The notes beneath the pieces were generated by a model. It was given only the letters and a program-made list of their open reading frames with translations, searched no databases and was not told the DNA's origin. A stretch of 64,000 nucleotides of DNA, taken from NCBI GenBank assembly GCA_008360975.2, contig CM039182.1, positions 89,797,405-89,861,404 of the forward strand, read 5' to 3'. Source of the stretch: Lichenostomus cassidix (taxonomy: Eukaryota; Chordata; Aves; Passeriformes; Meliphagidae). This document shows, in pieces, positions 1 to 15,300 of this stretch. The position numbers and the translations under genes are program-made. Every line of letters starts with the position of its first letter. The first letter of the stretch is position 1.

Positions 1-3000
1 TACATTATTTTCAACTCGCCTATTTAGATTGTCAACTCTGTGTAACAGGGCTTAGAAAAATGGTGATCAATACTTGACTGACCCTCAACCACTGTAATAA
101 TAAATATGATTAATAACAATGTCAGGAATTTTTTTTTCAGTCTAAGAACACTAGCAGAAACAAATTCATTGAGGAAAGATGTAAACCACAGTGGTTAACA
201 CTTGTCTATTCTCTCTTTTCCACCTGTTGTTTAGAGCCAGATTCACAAAGCCAAATAGACTTTGTGCCTCTGCCTCAAACTTTGCTCACTTTTATCACTG
301 TATGAAAGATAAGCCTCTGCTGTTATACAGAAAGCAATAGTTCATTCAGCCTCCGATATCTGATATCCTTTACTTCCCAAAGTTACCTTTAGATCATTAA
401 AGAATTTTATCAGCTAGACCTTTTGCACTCTGATACTCATCAAGAGGAGAAGGGATGCTCCAGTGTCTGCACACTGATAAGAAAGTCCTGCACAGAAAAA
501 AAAAATTACCATATTTTGTCTTATTTAACACATTAATTTTTTTTGCACTATAGTCTGTCTCAGAGCATGATCAATTAAAATTATTGCTTTTCATGCAAAA
601 CAAGATCATTATGCTGTTCTACCACCTTCCCATCCTGTATTTAGCTGGCCATAGTCTATTGTGCCTGTCATAAAATTACCTTATTTGTAGGCAAGACTAT
701 TTATAATACGTGTTACACAGAGCCTAGCACTTCTTAATCAGGACACTTTTATTGTAAGTGCTATCAATAACTTATAAGGGGGGAAATAAATATTTTTATA
801 TTTAACTATTTTTGCTGTTTGAACATGTGATGTTCAGGGACTGATAAATGTTCCTTTGAGGTAAAAATGAGTCAAAATCACATAATCACTTCCACCTTTT
901 ATGAGCATAGGTGACCCAAATTAGGAATTTTGGACTGAGGGTGGATCTATGGGTATCTCTTGTCTGCAATTAGACACAATCACTGACACAGCAGGCAGTT
1001 ACTATCACCAGATGCAATTTCTTGTGCAGATGTTCATATTGAAATTGGAAATGCAAGCAATAGCCCCTCTATCTAAGACTGAATACATGTGGCAAAGGCA
1101 GCTACTTAAGAATAACTGTGTTAGCTCTTTATGATAATTTTGCCAGAAAGGTTTTTGCATAGGGAAGGGGAAAATGTATCAGAGACACCTGCTTTTTGCC
1201 CCCCATTGCTAAGCGTATTTTCACCTCTCTTCTCTATACCCTGATATGCTTATGATGTATTCCAAAATAGTCCAACAGCTCACAAATTGATGGATAGCAA
1301 TTTTTCCCATGAAAATTACTGTGACAGAGGAGTGATGCAGGCAGGGACTTAGGAAATACATACATTCTAAATACATACAGCAAGTGTGCATGCAGTGGGG
1401 GATGGAGAGGCAAGAGACAGATCATCCTTATCAACTAGAGATGTTGGGGTTTTTTCTACTGGCTGTTTTTACAACAGTTGAGATCTTTCAAAATCATCCT
1501 TTACCAATCAATTCACACTGAACTCTGCTATCTCTCGTCACTATGCTGTTTTTCTGTCCTTCCCTCTGGATGGACTTGCTGACCTTGATTTATCAGAGGA
1601 AGATGATGAGGATGAAAACATAAGTATTCAAAGAGCAAAAGCACTCAAACAAATTTACACAGGGTATTCAGGCCCACAGGGCAGGTGGCTGAGTCTAACA
1701 GTGTATCATGTTCAGAAAGGACTCAGGCACTGAAAAGGCAGCATCTTCTCCAGCAGATGATCCTGATGATTAGGCTGTATATCTAGAAAAGAAAAATCAG
1801 GGTCTATGGCAACTGGGAGAACTAACAACTACTAGAATGTTAAAGCTAATAAATCAGAAGTTGAGTGTCTGAGAGAGGAAAGAACTTTTAGCCAAACTGT
1901 TTAAGTTTTGATTTTGTTTCTGCAAGAATTATTACCTATAGCAATACTGACTTAAAAAAAAACCAGTGTTGAACTTTCTATTTTCACACATTTTAGTACA
2001 AGAATATTTACATCAAATAAGGGTAATATTTTCCATTTTTGATCACTCTGTATTAAAAACTAAAATAATCTTTAAATACAACAATCTTTCAGAACACTGA
2101 AAGTTATGTTAATGAGAACTGGAAAAAGAAAATAGCCCATTTTTAAGTGTTGTGTAAGATTGCAGAAATATATCCCCTGTCACAGTCAGGCAGGCAATAA
2201 AAAAAAATATCCACCAAAAAAATCCAAAATTTGGTAACACAGATTATTTATACTAATGTCGCTGTGCAACATATTTAAGCAGATTCTTAAAACATGTAGT
2301 CCCTCCAGTTTCATTTGATTTATTCATGTAATCAATATTGTCACACTAAGTATTTATTGTGTGAACTGAACTGTACTTACAAAGAAATAATACAGTGCTA
2401 TCGTGACCATGAAAAGCAGCAAGACCTGTTCTGGATGTTCTGACCAGGACAGGTAGCATGTTTGCTGCATAGTGTCTTCTCACACAGCTTTGCAGTTACC
2501 CATTTGCCACAAAGAAAGGAATGCTGAATCCTCACCCTCCATGTAAATTTCTCTGTTTTACTGTAAAACTGACTAATTTGGGGTTAGAGAGAGGAAAACA
2601 ACCGTATACCAACAGAATGCTAGGATTGTTATTCTACGTTGCCTTTACAGTTGTGGCTTACTGGCAGATGCTTACTTTAGCTTCCAGCCATGCTCATCCC
2701 AAGATTCTGGGAATACTCTGGCCTCCAGAAAGTCTGCAAGCTAGAAGGCAGGACCCAAGTCTGAGGAATACAGCACTCAATCCCTTATGCTAACAATATT
2801 CTTCTTTTAACTGTATGACAGAAGATTGCTAACAACACAGTTTCAGTAGAGACAGTCAGTCCAGAGATGGACTGTGTATGACCACAGTATTCCCAGCATG
2901 AATTCACCAGGAATATACAAGACTGTGAGTCAAACTGTGCTGCCGTTTGGTAAAGGCCAACTCTGCCCAGCTCTGCCAAGCAGAAAAGGCAAAGTGTAAA

Positions 3001-6000
3001 ATGACATGGGCTAGACAGAGCAGGTATCACAGCCTGAGAGGGCTTCTCTTTCTCATGTTGTCAACACAAGCTCTAAATTCAGTGTTAGAGAGTTGAGGAA
3101 AGGCAACTAATAATGATTTCATAGTAGCTGTTAAAAAAATTCATTCAAGACACAAGATCCTGGATCCTGTAACACTGCAGTGTGTTTCAGGCTTCATAAA
3201 GACACAGATTCAAGGTTTTAATTAGCACTGTGACAGTTTCGAAACTGCTGTCAATCAATCATTGAGAAAAAAAAAATACTTGTCAAGTTTGCATGCCCAG
3301 GGAGAGTTAAATTGATATTAAAGTGAATTTTTAAAGATGGGAAATAATTAGGGCACCAGGAAAAAGAATTCAGAGAAAAAGAAAGCTGTAAGAGGAAAAG
3401 TATGTTACTAATTATGCTTTTTACTTTTTATAATTAATCCTCATTCCAGTCCCAGCTCACCTTTAATAAAATTAATGAATGATTATACAGGCAGTCTTAG
3501 ACTGCCCAATATTTGGTTATGCAGATTTGCCACATCATGTGCACACATAAAAGCATGCCCAAATGACCAAGTATGTGCCCATCAGAAATGCAGTAGAACG
3601 GTCTACACTATATGAATGAGACTCCCAAACTCATAGGCAGAGTTTATTAGCATATTCACTAAGCCCAGTTTCAAGTGCAAAAGCAAAGTTGTGCATTCCC
3701 TAAAGCCAACTTGTGAAGATTACAGAGGATGTTCACAGAGAACAAAAGGGTATCAGCATCAAACACTCCCATTCTTCAGCTGGTGCAGCTCCAATGCAAA
3801 AGCTGAAATCTGGGAGGATTGTAAACCTTAGCTTGTGAAAGACAATTGTGGGAAAGACATAAGACTAATGTGAGGCAGACACCCAAAACAGAGAGCTGAG
3901 AGTCTAAACAAAGCAAAAGCAACGAGGGAGCAAAACATGCAGGAAAACCTGACATTTTGTTCTGAACAAGCAGCTGGGTGAAGGAATGCACTAGAGACCC
4001 TCACTGGAGAAGACAAGCAAGAATTTATTTCACTAAAGGAGAAATTACGATTTTCATAGCTCTTGAAGCTACCACATTAATATACACACATATATGGGAG
4101 TGAGGGGATGTGCATACATGGTTTATAGACAGAAACATACATAAAACATACAAAATGTGCCATATGACTATATACTAAAACCCCTCTATCTACAAGGTCA
4201 GTGAAGGGATGCAGTGTCACACTTTTCAAAACAACTAATTGTTCTTGGTGCATGCCTGAAATGTCTGAATTGCTGTACAGCAAATATCCCAATGCTATTG
4301 TCTTTGCAGAGAGGTCTGACAAACAGAACTAAATTACAAACCCAGTGAACAGGAATTATATCTGTAACTGCTGCAGTTTTCCTGAAACATGGTCACTACC
4401 CTGTGTCTGACTCACTAAACAAAAGGAGCACCCTTCTGCAATGCTTTGTGAACCTGATAAGCAGCAAGTAAGACAGGAGTAGGAAAACTTAGATTTCAGC
4501 TAGCAAAGCTGTTCAATTCCCAGGCACTGTCTTACTTTATAAGCCCTAGCTTTGTCATTAAAGAAATATGTGAGGCCACTTCAAAGTTTCACAAATTGTT
4601 AATACTTCAAATGGCCAAGATAAATAGATTTCCATGACCCCTACCCGCCTTTATGCATGTGCTGTTCCTCAGCTGGCAAATATATAGTATCTGCAAATAT
4701 ATTACAAACTAAAATTATATTAACTATCTTAGCTCTGTGCATTGAGGTTTTATTTGCTGATACTTCTAATGTGTGCCCTGTGAGAAGTGTTTTTCTAAAA
4801 TATATCCTTTAGTGTCTACAATTTTAACAGACATGTCGCTGCAAACAAGCACAGACAAATACTGTGACACTTGAGTTCTTCATTAGAACAAATACTGATC
4901 TATACAGTTTTTCTTTTGTGTATTGAGAGTAAAGCATCAGATAGCTTCAGAAAGTCAATTAAAAAGAGAGATGGTGCATCTTAATCACAGGGCTTTTCCT
5001 ATCTGTTTTTACCAGTAGTTACTTAAAACCACTAACTTGAAATCAGTCACACGCTGTCTTCAGAAGTTCACTCAATCAAAGGGCCAAGCTCTGAGCAATC
5101 AAAGATCTTAAATCACTGGAGCGCCCAACATCAGCCACAGGAGGATTAAAAATCCAGTAGCCAGAACTCAATTCTTCGATCTAGCGAGCACCAGCGCATT
5201 ATGAGAAGTCCCTAAAGCCCTAGATCACAGCCCAGCCTTTGCCTACTGTGGAGCTAAGTGGAAACTGTCTTTAATTCCTTAGGAGATCCTATCTTGCCAG
5301 ATGAAAATAGATATTGGCCTCTGTGTGTAGGATGATTAGAAGAATGGAAGAGGATTAAACAAGATGCAAGGGGAAAGGCTCAGAGTGGCTCATTTACATG
5401 GTATTACTGCTGACAGATAGGTGTTAACAGAACAGAGCAACCTAAAGGCAAAACTGTATCTGAATTAAAGCTGCATTTATTTACTCAAGTTATAAAGGGA
5501 TTAAGTCCTGTTTATTTTACCACATCCAGCACAGTTTTATCTATTAAGCACTTTGATGCTTACTCAATTGTTCTGTGTCATGCATTGCACAGCTGTTTAG
5601 GAATGTGTTTATCTTTATTTAAAACAGAAGCTTTTAAATGTTTCAAACATAAAATATAGATGGTAATGGCAAGTTAAACATTCACGGATGTCTTCTTTTC
5701 TCTCAAAATGCAGACATTTTTAAAACAGACAATGAGAACAGTAAAAAGCACATTTTTAAGTACTTTGTAGATTGCTGACAGGAAGAAAGAACTAGGTACA
5801 GTAGAGTATGTGTCACACACAAAGGCAGTGTTACTGACAAAAAAAAATCATTGTATTTTGATTAATTTCTAATGATTCAGAAACCTTTAATTAGGCAGGA
5901 AAATGCTTTAGCAAAAACTTCATCCTGCCCAATATATCAGTCATTCTGGTGCTCAGTGAGTTTTCTCAAAATAGAGTTGAGTTTAACACCTCATAAGGTA

Positions 6001-7021
6001 GCTACCATTGCATTCTGACTGAAGCCCTGTAGTAGCTGCTCTCAGGTGACCCCGTTCTCAGGGGACACAGAAACTTTCCTTCCTCTGATGGTAACACCAG
6101 AAAATCAGTTATTTGTAAGACCCATCCTCAGTGCTGCTTGGCTGCTCTTAAACCCTCAGCTGCCTCATTTACCACCCCAAGTTTGCTCATGATACTTACT
6201 ATCTTCTGGAAACTGAAAAGCTAATTGTTCCTCTTAGCTTTGTCTGTCCCTGCTTGTGCTTCAGCAGACCTGCTTCCCTGCTCTTCTCTTTCTTCTCTTC
6301 CTGCTCATTGCAATGATGACACTTTACAAATGTTTGTGTTCTACTCCGAACCTTGCCTACCCATTTTGCACAAAGTATGGTGACATTGGTGAGAAGAGAG
6401 GATGAAGATGGACAGAGTAATAGAGAATCTTTGAGTTGGATTTTTGAGACCTACCGGTGCTCAGTGCCGTTACGTGTTTGCCTAGGTTCATACTCTCCTC
6501 AAGAGAGTATTTGGAAAGCCATAGAACTCACTCAAGTGCAATCACACATTCTTAATAATCCTGTCAGCAACATCAAGCATTTAGTCTTCTGATTATACAT
6601 TTTCTGGTTTCTGCAGAACTGATGTGCTGAGAATGGGTTTCTGCATGTTTCTTTTCAGCAGAGAAAAAAAGAGCAAGTAAAAGACAATGGAAAATAAATT
6701 CTTACCCAAATTGTACAAGAAATAGTAACATGTTTACAATCTGAATACTCAGTTTCCTGCAAAACCACAGCTAATAATGGGCCCATTCCAGATGAAATAG
6801 ATGCAAAGCTAACTATTAGTAGGAAAAGCTTTCAAGTACTGCTGGGAAACATTATTACTAAGGTATCTCAGTATTCTTTCTGGAAGGCTTATTATTCACA
6901 GGAAGTTATCTGTGCTATGATGGACAGTAAAATCTGTGCAAACACTTATGAAGCCAAGCCAAATTCCCCAGAAAGGTTATCATCAAATGGGGAAGAAAAA
7001 CAATAAGCAAGCAAACAATCA

Positions 7022-7061
7022 ACCACCACCCCACCCTCACCCCACGCTCACCCCACCCTGA
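7022..7061. repeat. Short C-rich tandem repeat, 11-base unit
   Basis: Repeated units of the form ACCCCACSCTC, about three copies, with strand asymmetry (C-rich on plus). Confidence 0.8.
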
Positions 7062-7185
7062 AAAACAACAAACAGAAAAATGGATTTCAGACACAAGTAA
7101 CAGATTCTGTCCTGCCTTAAGAAAGCACCTGGAAACTTACATGCCCTGTAGGGCAAGCAACCCCTTGTATAAGGGTCTAGCAGCA

Positions 7186-7221
7186 TATCTGTAGATGGAT
7201 TCATCATGTAGATGGATTCAT
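7186..7221. repeat. Short tandem repeat with unit GTAGATGGATTCAT
   Basis: Two near-perfect copies of CTGTAGATGGATTCAT and ATGTAGATGGATTCAT, side by side. Confidence 0.8.
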
Positions 7222-9242
7222 ATCTCCATGTTCATTGCAATTAGGTCCTCCTCCCAGTCACCTGAGCTGTCCCCAGTTCTCTCAACAAGCTCCTCAGCCA
7301 TCCCAAGCACTTTATACAGTAATGTTCTCAACCCTGCCTGCAGCTGAAGCATGACCTACTTACAGTTCATTGTGAAAGACAGTGTGACCTGGCATTGTTG
7401 AAGACTTTTTTTGCGGTAGTGCAGTTCCTTGTAGTCTCCTACAAGATCAGACTCTGCCATTAATACTTTAGATTTGAATACTGGCCCTGTTACATCAGGT
7501 ACACTATTATGCACAAAGAAAACAAGATTGAAGTAAACAAGATTTCCAGGCATTAAATAATAATAAAAGAACCCAGAGACTTTAACCAGCCTGTTTATAG
7601 AGCTTCAATGCCTCTTAAAATAAATAGGTCATTGTTGATAAAAGACTGGGCTCCAATTTTATCCTTCTGTATTTTCAGAATGCTTTCCAGCATTCAAGCA
7701 TAGTAGGAAGAAAACCCACAGGCCTATCTGTTCATGCTTCTCTAGCCTTAGTATTGATATTAATGCCAACAAAATTAGTAATTTGACAATTAGTTTTCCA
7801 CTTACCTGAAAAGACATGAAAGGCAGAAAGAAAGTAGTTTAACTAGATTATAATGTGGCTGTGACAAGTCAGGTTCCTGTCATGTTACAGCCTTCCAACT
7901 TTAACATTTTCATGTCTGCTTGGCAGGTTATTAAAATAAATGAGGGTGTGTTGGACTGCTGTTGCACTTTTCTCTAATGGGAGTTCAGGAATTTGCAAGC
8001 CGCTACTGTAAATTGACCGATCGTGAAGTCTGAAAGAAGTTGGCTAAAGTGGACAATTAGGAGCATTTCTCCACAGCTGAGTGAAATACTCCTTGTTATT
8101 TTAATAATTCAGGCACAGGCTAATTTTCGGAGGCTGAGTTTGTCAAGATAATGTGCCTTGTGCTTGTCTGCTTGTCATTTTTAACTCAATCCCACATGTT
8201 ACAGGTGCAGTCTAGCTTACAAAACAGGCAAATCACTCACAGTGGAATTTGCATACGGAATATAGATATATTGTACGAAGTAAAAACAGTCCAAGAAGTC
8301 AACAGATAGCTGTGATAGGAATGCACATGATGGTAAAAACTTTTGATGTTTGATAGCTGTTGTATCCCTCTCTATGCTGATATAATTAAAGGTTTTATTT
8401 GGCACTGTGCATACACAAATATGTATAATGTAAAGCATCATGTTGATTTCTTCGTAAAGAGAGACGGTAAGGCCACAGGAATCCCATGTGGCATGCAGAT
8501 GTTCTGGGCAGATTCAGTTACCTTTTTCAACTTAAAACATCTCAATGTTGAAAAACGTGGAACATGCAGGGAATACTTACTTCCTTCAGCTGAGAGGGTG
8601 AAATCTTTATAAAAGATGAAGCAGTTTCTATATACATTATTATACCTGGTGTCTGAAGGAAACAGCCACACTATGGAACCAGGATTTTGAAAACTCTGAC
8701 TATCTTTTCTATGTCACTTCATGCACTGAATTGCATTCTCACCATGCATTTTCCTCCCATTTTCTCAAGCTGGATTTCTGACCATACAGAAGTGTTCAGG
8801 TTCAAACTGGTTGAGAAATTCTCTATCTTGCTGCAGGCTTCCCCTGCTGATTTAAACCCTACCAGTGAGACAGGAGAGCTCATTCCAAGACAAACCAACA
8901 AAAAACTTACAGTGGATGAAGAATTTCTAGGACAACTTCCTGAAGGTCAGCTCAGACCAATCAAATATGAGCTTATACTTAAGACACCAGGCACTATACT
9001 ATCCTAAGGAATATCTTCACACTGCAGCAACTTTGGGGAAGGCACTGTGTACCTTCCCTTATGTTTCCTGCCAGCTTCATAACCCCAGAAGCCCGTCAGG
9101 ATGACTGTCATGAATGGACAGCCAGGGAGAACTACTGATCTTAGGAGAGTGAAGTTACGACATTTACACAGAGGATAAAGAATTTCCAAATGACTTGTGA
9201 AGGCTGAGTAATAGGTGTCTCTTCATCTTCTCCACCATGAGA

Positions 9243-9331
9243 TACACCCACACACAAATGTATGTATGCACCTACATATCTGTTTATGTATTTATGTATA
9301 CATGAGTCTGTATCTGTATATACACACATTT
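9243..9331. repeat. Mixed CA/TA/TATG simple repeat
   Basis: CACACA, TATGTATG and TATACACACA units, imperfect, over about 90 bases. Confidence 0.8.
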
Positions 9332-12300
9332 ACCTATATTAAGATGTAGAAAAATTCAATTCATTACTGCTTTTTTATCATCCAGATTTTTCCCTTGAGG
9401 TGATGCAACAAAAGACAACACAACACACCACTTTGAACTAACCAGTCAAAAGAGTTAGGATTCTTGATCTCTGGTGCTGCCAATCACCTCCCTATATTCC
9501 AGTAGCAATGGAGCAGTACTACCATCTCCTTCCACGAAACAAAACTGAAGGCAATCTTATTAACTGGATTGAGAGATGGATAATATGGAACCCCAACAGC
9601 AACAAAGGAAAGTCCATTAAACTTCTAAGACTTTGAAAGGTGTGTGGGAAGTGCACTTATACTGATGTGGCATGAATTCTTAGAATAATGCACCATGAAA
9701 CCATTCCTGTTTTTTGACCATTCCTAGATATACCCTAACACACCAAGAGCAACCTGAATTCCAGTATTTGCATGCAAACCAGGCTATCCACGTGCAAATA
9801 CAAGCATTCATCATGTATTATTCATTTCTGATTGCATTTTGAAAGTTTCAGCCACTCGGTCAGTGAGAAAACTCAGTCCTTGGCAGCTGCAGTGACCGCT
9901 CACTCAGCATGAGGAATGAACAGCACAGAGTACACAGCTGAAGAAAACAGTTCAACAGTTAACTCTCCAAGACTATTCATACAGAGCTGTTCATGTAACA
10001 AAGTGTACCATAAACAAGCTACTTACACTCCGCAATTTGCATAAGACTTAATGTAATAGATTCCATGTTAGAAATTAGTCTGAACAGCTCTGATCTTCAT
10101 ACATGAAGAGCAACAGCCTTTATGTCAGACCTAAGACATTGCTAAATTATGAAACAGTGGAGATGAGGCTTTTAAGTCTATGCACACAAAAACTTTCCAA
10201 GAATTTAACTTCAGAAGCTTCAGAAAGGGATCCATTGATGATGCATCTGGACTTGAGAGAGGAAAATGTCAACATATCAGCCAAAGTAAATTCTCAAGGA
10301 ACTTGATATCTCCACAAAGGAGCTATGAGCAGTAAGGATAGCCAGAAAAACTCATCTCTGGTCAAGTAGAGCATGAAACTCAAAGATCAAGAATCAGAAT
10401 CAACACAAATGTCAGAACTTAGCCCAGGAGGTGTCAGTAGCGAATAAACCAAAGCTAACATATCACAATTTTACTGAGACAGCAAAAGAAATGTCTACAG
10501 TCTCATCCTTACAGCTATCATCCTATGGTACTTCAAGACGAAAAAGTTAAAGTATTTCCAGGAAAGACAACAAAGTGAGCAGACGAAATATGTAATTTGG
10601 TGAACTTCACTACTCCTGCAAAGGAACAGTGTCTCAACAAGTTACTGATACCTATTTACTCATTTATTTTCCTTTCTCTCCAGCAGATTTTAGCAGAAAG
10701 CTTCTTTCCAATGTGTTTTTTAGCCCCACCTAGTTATTTTTGAGAAGGACTGCATTTCTGAGAGTGTTTCAAGGTTATAGTGATGTAAACATGATAGTTG
10801 TGTTGCTTTATATCACGTTTCATGATCAAGAGGTGTGACATCAATTCCAGTAGTTTAGATTCCATGCCTTTTCAGGACTAGATAATATATAGCAAATTAC
10901 TTCTGAAAAAGATTGGAGCATCTCATTTACTCGTGTTTCAAAAAATTTAAAAAAAAGAAGTCATTTTTGTTAAAGATGGGCAGTTGAATCCATTGTTTGT
11001 CAACAATACAAATAAGGTACATGATTTAAATGTCAAGAATGTTACACCTGACATTTTAAAGTTGTAACAACATAGAATATGGTGCATGTTTAGTATTAAA
11101 AAACGTTTTAGTGGCCAAGGGGAAGAATGGAACTGCCATTATTAACAAATGAGACCAAAAGCTAACCATAAACAATTCTGCAATTATTCAGAGGTTAAGG
11201 AACATAATCACAAATTATATTGTTTGCATAATTGTGTGCCTACCCTTGAGCAAACCTGAGTTCATACACACTTTGTATCTTTAACACTAGAGGGAAGATC
11301 GTAAAACGTATCAATTTGCAGATGTTACTTTGCAGAATGAGAGAACTCTGTTGTCTATGAATGCAGATATTCCCCAGATGTACATGCAGATGTAATATTT
11401 TTATGCAGATGCAGTGGAGGCCCTTTAATAAATTTAATTTTAAAACTAACTTAAACTCAATCTTAATAATACTTATATCAAAATATTTTCATGTAGAACT
11501 GATTTTGAAACCATATACAAATTCTTATGTGTTATACTCTCAATCTGGTTCACGCCTGCAACTTTTATTTGCAGAAGTATACAATTGTTAATGTCTGCAT
11601 TTTATTACAAAGATGTAGATTCAGAACCCTGAATTTTAATATAACAACAAAACAACTACATGTCCTCTTTTTATTCAGCATAATTACTAATAAAACCTAT
11701 CTTCTGGTTAATTTTTACAGCTTCATCTGATATTCAATAAAAAGAGACTGAAATTCTTCTAAACAAAAGATCTGACACCTCTTTTTAACAGAAAAACTGT
11801 AATCCTTTGCAGTATTAATTTACTGGAGAAAAATGTTAAGTCCCAGCCCACTTAATTCTCCATTGTTAAACATAATGAAGCCTGAAATATTTCAGAGAGA
11901 ATAAGCATTTCACATTTATAGATATATTTTAATATAAAACACATAGCATGACTCACCTTATACATTTGTAACAGAAGTGTTAAAGATAATTATCAGACAG
12001 GTTAAAGAAGTTCTTGATATTTCTAAATCTCCCATAGAACTCCAACCTGCCAAGATACATATGTGGACAAATGCATCACAAAGGCTTAATGACTTTTGGA
12101 AGACATTATTTATTATTAAAAATAATTGTATCTGACATAACCAGTGTATGTTCATCAAATATATATGGTACTTGAAGCAACTTCGTGATATAAAGCTTAC
12201 ATTCCTCAGTGTTTGAGATTTCATTTACCTCAGTCCATTGCAAAAATGTTTTTCTAACACCTAAAAAGGGAGCCAGTGGAAAATGTAGAAATGTGCTAAA

Positions 12301-15300
12301 ATGTATTTTTATGTATTTCCCCCCAAACTTCAAGGTGACTGCAACTTATTTTGGAATTGACAATTCATTCTTTGAACATGGCAAACAAGACTGGTCATGT
12401 CATAGTATATTACACTCTGATATATGTGGATGATATTATACATCATATTATTATTATACATTTACGTAACTATACAAAATACACATTGTATTGCACATCA
12501 AAATTAGAAAGAACCTTTCTGCTAATAACTCATCTTTTCCCCTTCAGGAAGCTCTTACAGAGAAACCTGTCCTTTACAGAAAAATTGTATTGGCTAGTTC
12601 CAATAACTTGGGCAGCAAAATAAATATTTACAATATCAGAATCTACAGTAAAACCTCATTTGCATGGACCTAGGTGGCCTCATATGGATTATCAATTTTT
12701 GCAATTAGTGCGTAAATAAACAAACAGGATTAAAAAAGTCAAGGATACTGCATCACAGAGGGTACTTCATTCCTTTATTTTGACAAGCACAGTTTTGTTT
12801 AAATTGTAGAGAATAATACTACCAGTCAATTTAAAGTATTATAGGATGTTTGATGAAAAGAACATAGTTTAAAAATACATCTGCAAGGATACAACAAGGA
12901 GATAAGTTCAAAAGGAAATTTGATATCTGTCTTTTCAAGTGAGTTTGAATGTTTTTTCTTGCATTTCACTGCAAAATTTCATTATGTGTTTTAGTTTCAA
13001 TAAACCACAACTTTTTTTTTCCTAGTTAACAGTTGCTGAGGCATTTTTTTTTTAATTTCACACTTTCACATGCTTTTTCCTTACTTTACTCTTTTTCTGG
13101 TGTTGTCAAGGGTATCGACTTAGTTGTGTAATGTCTGGCAAAGCAGATTCTCCATGCTTTGGCTTACTCACCTACAAAAACTGTGTAACACGCTGATTGT
13201 GCAGAATTAGCAGGATGTTTAATCAATCTTCATAGAAGCACTCAGCTTCAGAATCCCAACAACACGTATGTAGGAAGTACCAATACATTTGATTCCTATG
13301 TTTGCAGCATCAACAGAGTTGTAAAAACAGAGTGAAGTTCCACTTTTTAAACGCTGAAATTAATAATGAGTCATGCTTTTTGCATTTCAGAGACAGAACA
13401 TTTCTTCAGGTCAGAGCTGCCATTTTGCTAATGCAGCACTGAGTATACTGGAAGTGTATTAAGGTATAAATACAGCTCTATGAAGTGCTCCTGAGACTGA
13501 AAGTTGTCAGAGTTTTTGCAGTATGTTCCATTATATTTTTCTCTGGTGTATAAAAAAAGCCAATTATTAAGAACAGGACTTGCTATATGTCTTTATATCC
13601 TGTTCTGAACTATGTTTCCTATGATCATTATTGTTATCAGATTGCAAACATAACAGCTTGGTTAAATAACCATTAAAAATTATTTATTACCATTATTGCA
13701 CAGAAGTTCCCAAAACACAGCAAAAATGCTAGATAAACTTTGTAGCAAGACGTCCCCATCCTCAGCTTCCTCCCATACACATCCCCATCCATGTGATGGC
13801 AAAAAGTGTTCGGAGATGTTCCCAGTTCATCAGCTCTGAAAGTCAAGGGACAACCAAGCAGAATATGCTCTTGCAGCTGGAGGTCACAATTGGAAAGTTT
13901 GTAACACTGTACTGCTTCATAGCTGCGATAGCAGTTGTAGTGCAGATGCTCAATAAGTAAAACAACATTTTTCTTCCCATTAATGTTTCTACCTGCTAAA
14001 ATTCATCTCTTTAAATAGATTTGTTGGTTAGTAATATTTTAAATTAATGTGTTCTGTTGATCATTAAAGAACAGATTGGAAACTGAAGTAGTTGTGCCTA
14101 ATTGAGTAACTATTACTACCCCAGTAATGGGATGTGTGAAGCATTTTATTGGCTTTCTTTGCAGATTGTTAATTTAAATGGATGGCACAGCAATAAACCA
14201 GTTCAGGTTAATCAGCTGAACAAAACTGTAGAAAGACAATGTAAGGATCATTTCAATGCTAAACCAGAAAACTACAGCTGTTGTAAAATATAATAATTAA
14301 TAATTAATAGAGTTGATGAGAAACTAATTTCTGAAAAATGGAACATCAGTCTAAACCTATGCATGGGTAAAAGTCCCTGAATTTCTTCAGCACAGTGACC
14401 AAAAAAAGGTCTCATACTCTAATGAGAAAGACGGAACTATAGCAAAGGAAGCTGGTATTTTTCAGCCTCTGTAACTGCAGTCAAAGCAACTGAAAAGACT
14501 ACATGCAGGGCAGCAGCCCCACAGGCTAAACTTTGAATTGTAAAAACACAGAAAGCTGCTTTATGTGTTTTCAAAATTAATTGGAAATTATATTTCTACC
14601 TACCCAAAGTTTCTGTTTCTCATAGTCCCTTAAAAAAAAAAGTGCTTTCAAATTATCTGTTCTAATTAGTATTTTTTGTACATGCTTTCTCAGATATGAA
14701 CATAATTTTGGGGGTTTGGTATTCTTTCTTTTTTTTTTTTTTCCCAGCAGTTAGGAATAAATAGTATATATCTTAAAGAACTAGGACCCTGGCCCTACTG
14801 TAATTATTAACATAAACTCATCTGCAGTGTGACACCAGTTCTATCATGGTTTTAAAAATTCTGGATGTCCTACTTCTGTTTGAAACTGGAAGGGCAGTGG
14901 AGGGAAGTCTCAGTACCACCATCTTAGTAAACAGATAATCACTTAAACATTCACAGTGTTGGATGCTCATTGTGATCCATTTTCTGGGAACATTGACCTA
15001 TGCATCCATCAGAAACTGTAACTCCAAGAATTATTTGAGATGCTCTCAAACAGCGCTTCAATATCACAGCGCATGAATAACAAATGGAAAAATACATATT
15101 TTTAAGAGACAGCCTTTTCAGGCTGCAAAATCCTTCACAAGGTTTATTCACCTTGTGACCACCACAGCAATGTCTTGTCTGTAACAACAGTTCAACAAGT
15201 CAACAGAAAATTATTGACAGAAATTTAGTCCTGAATTCTTGCCTCACATTTATTCAGTTTTAAACTGGAAATCCCTTTAAAGTTGGTGTATGGTAATCTA

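Noticed and set aside
8687..9007. 106-codon plus frame starting MKTLTIFSMSLHALNC, secretory in appearance
   Set aside because: The hydrophobic start is not followed by any known domain, there are no splice sites or promoter evidence, and chance frames of this size are common here.
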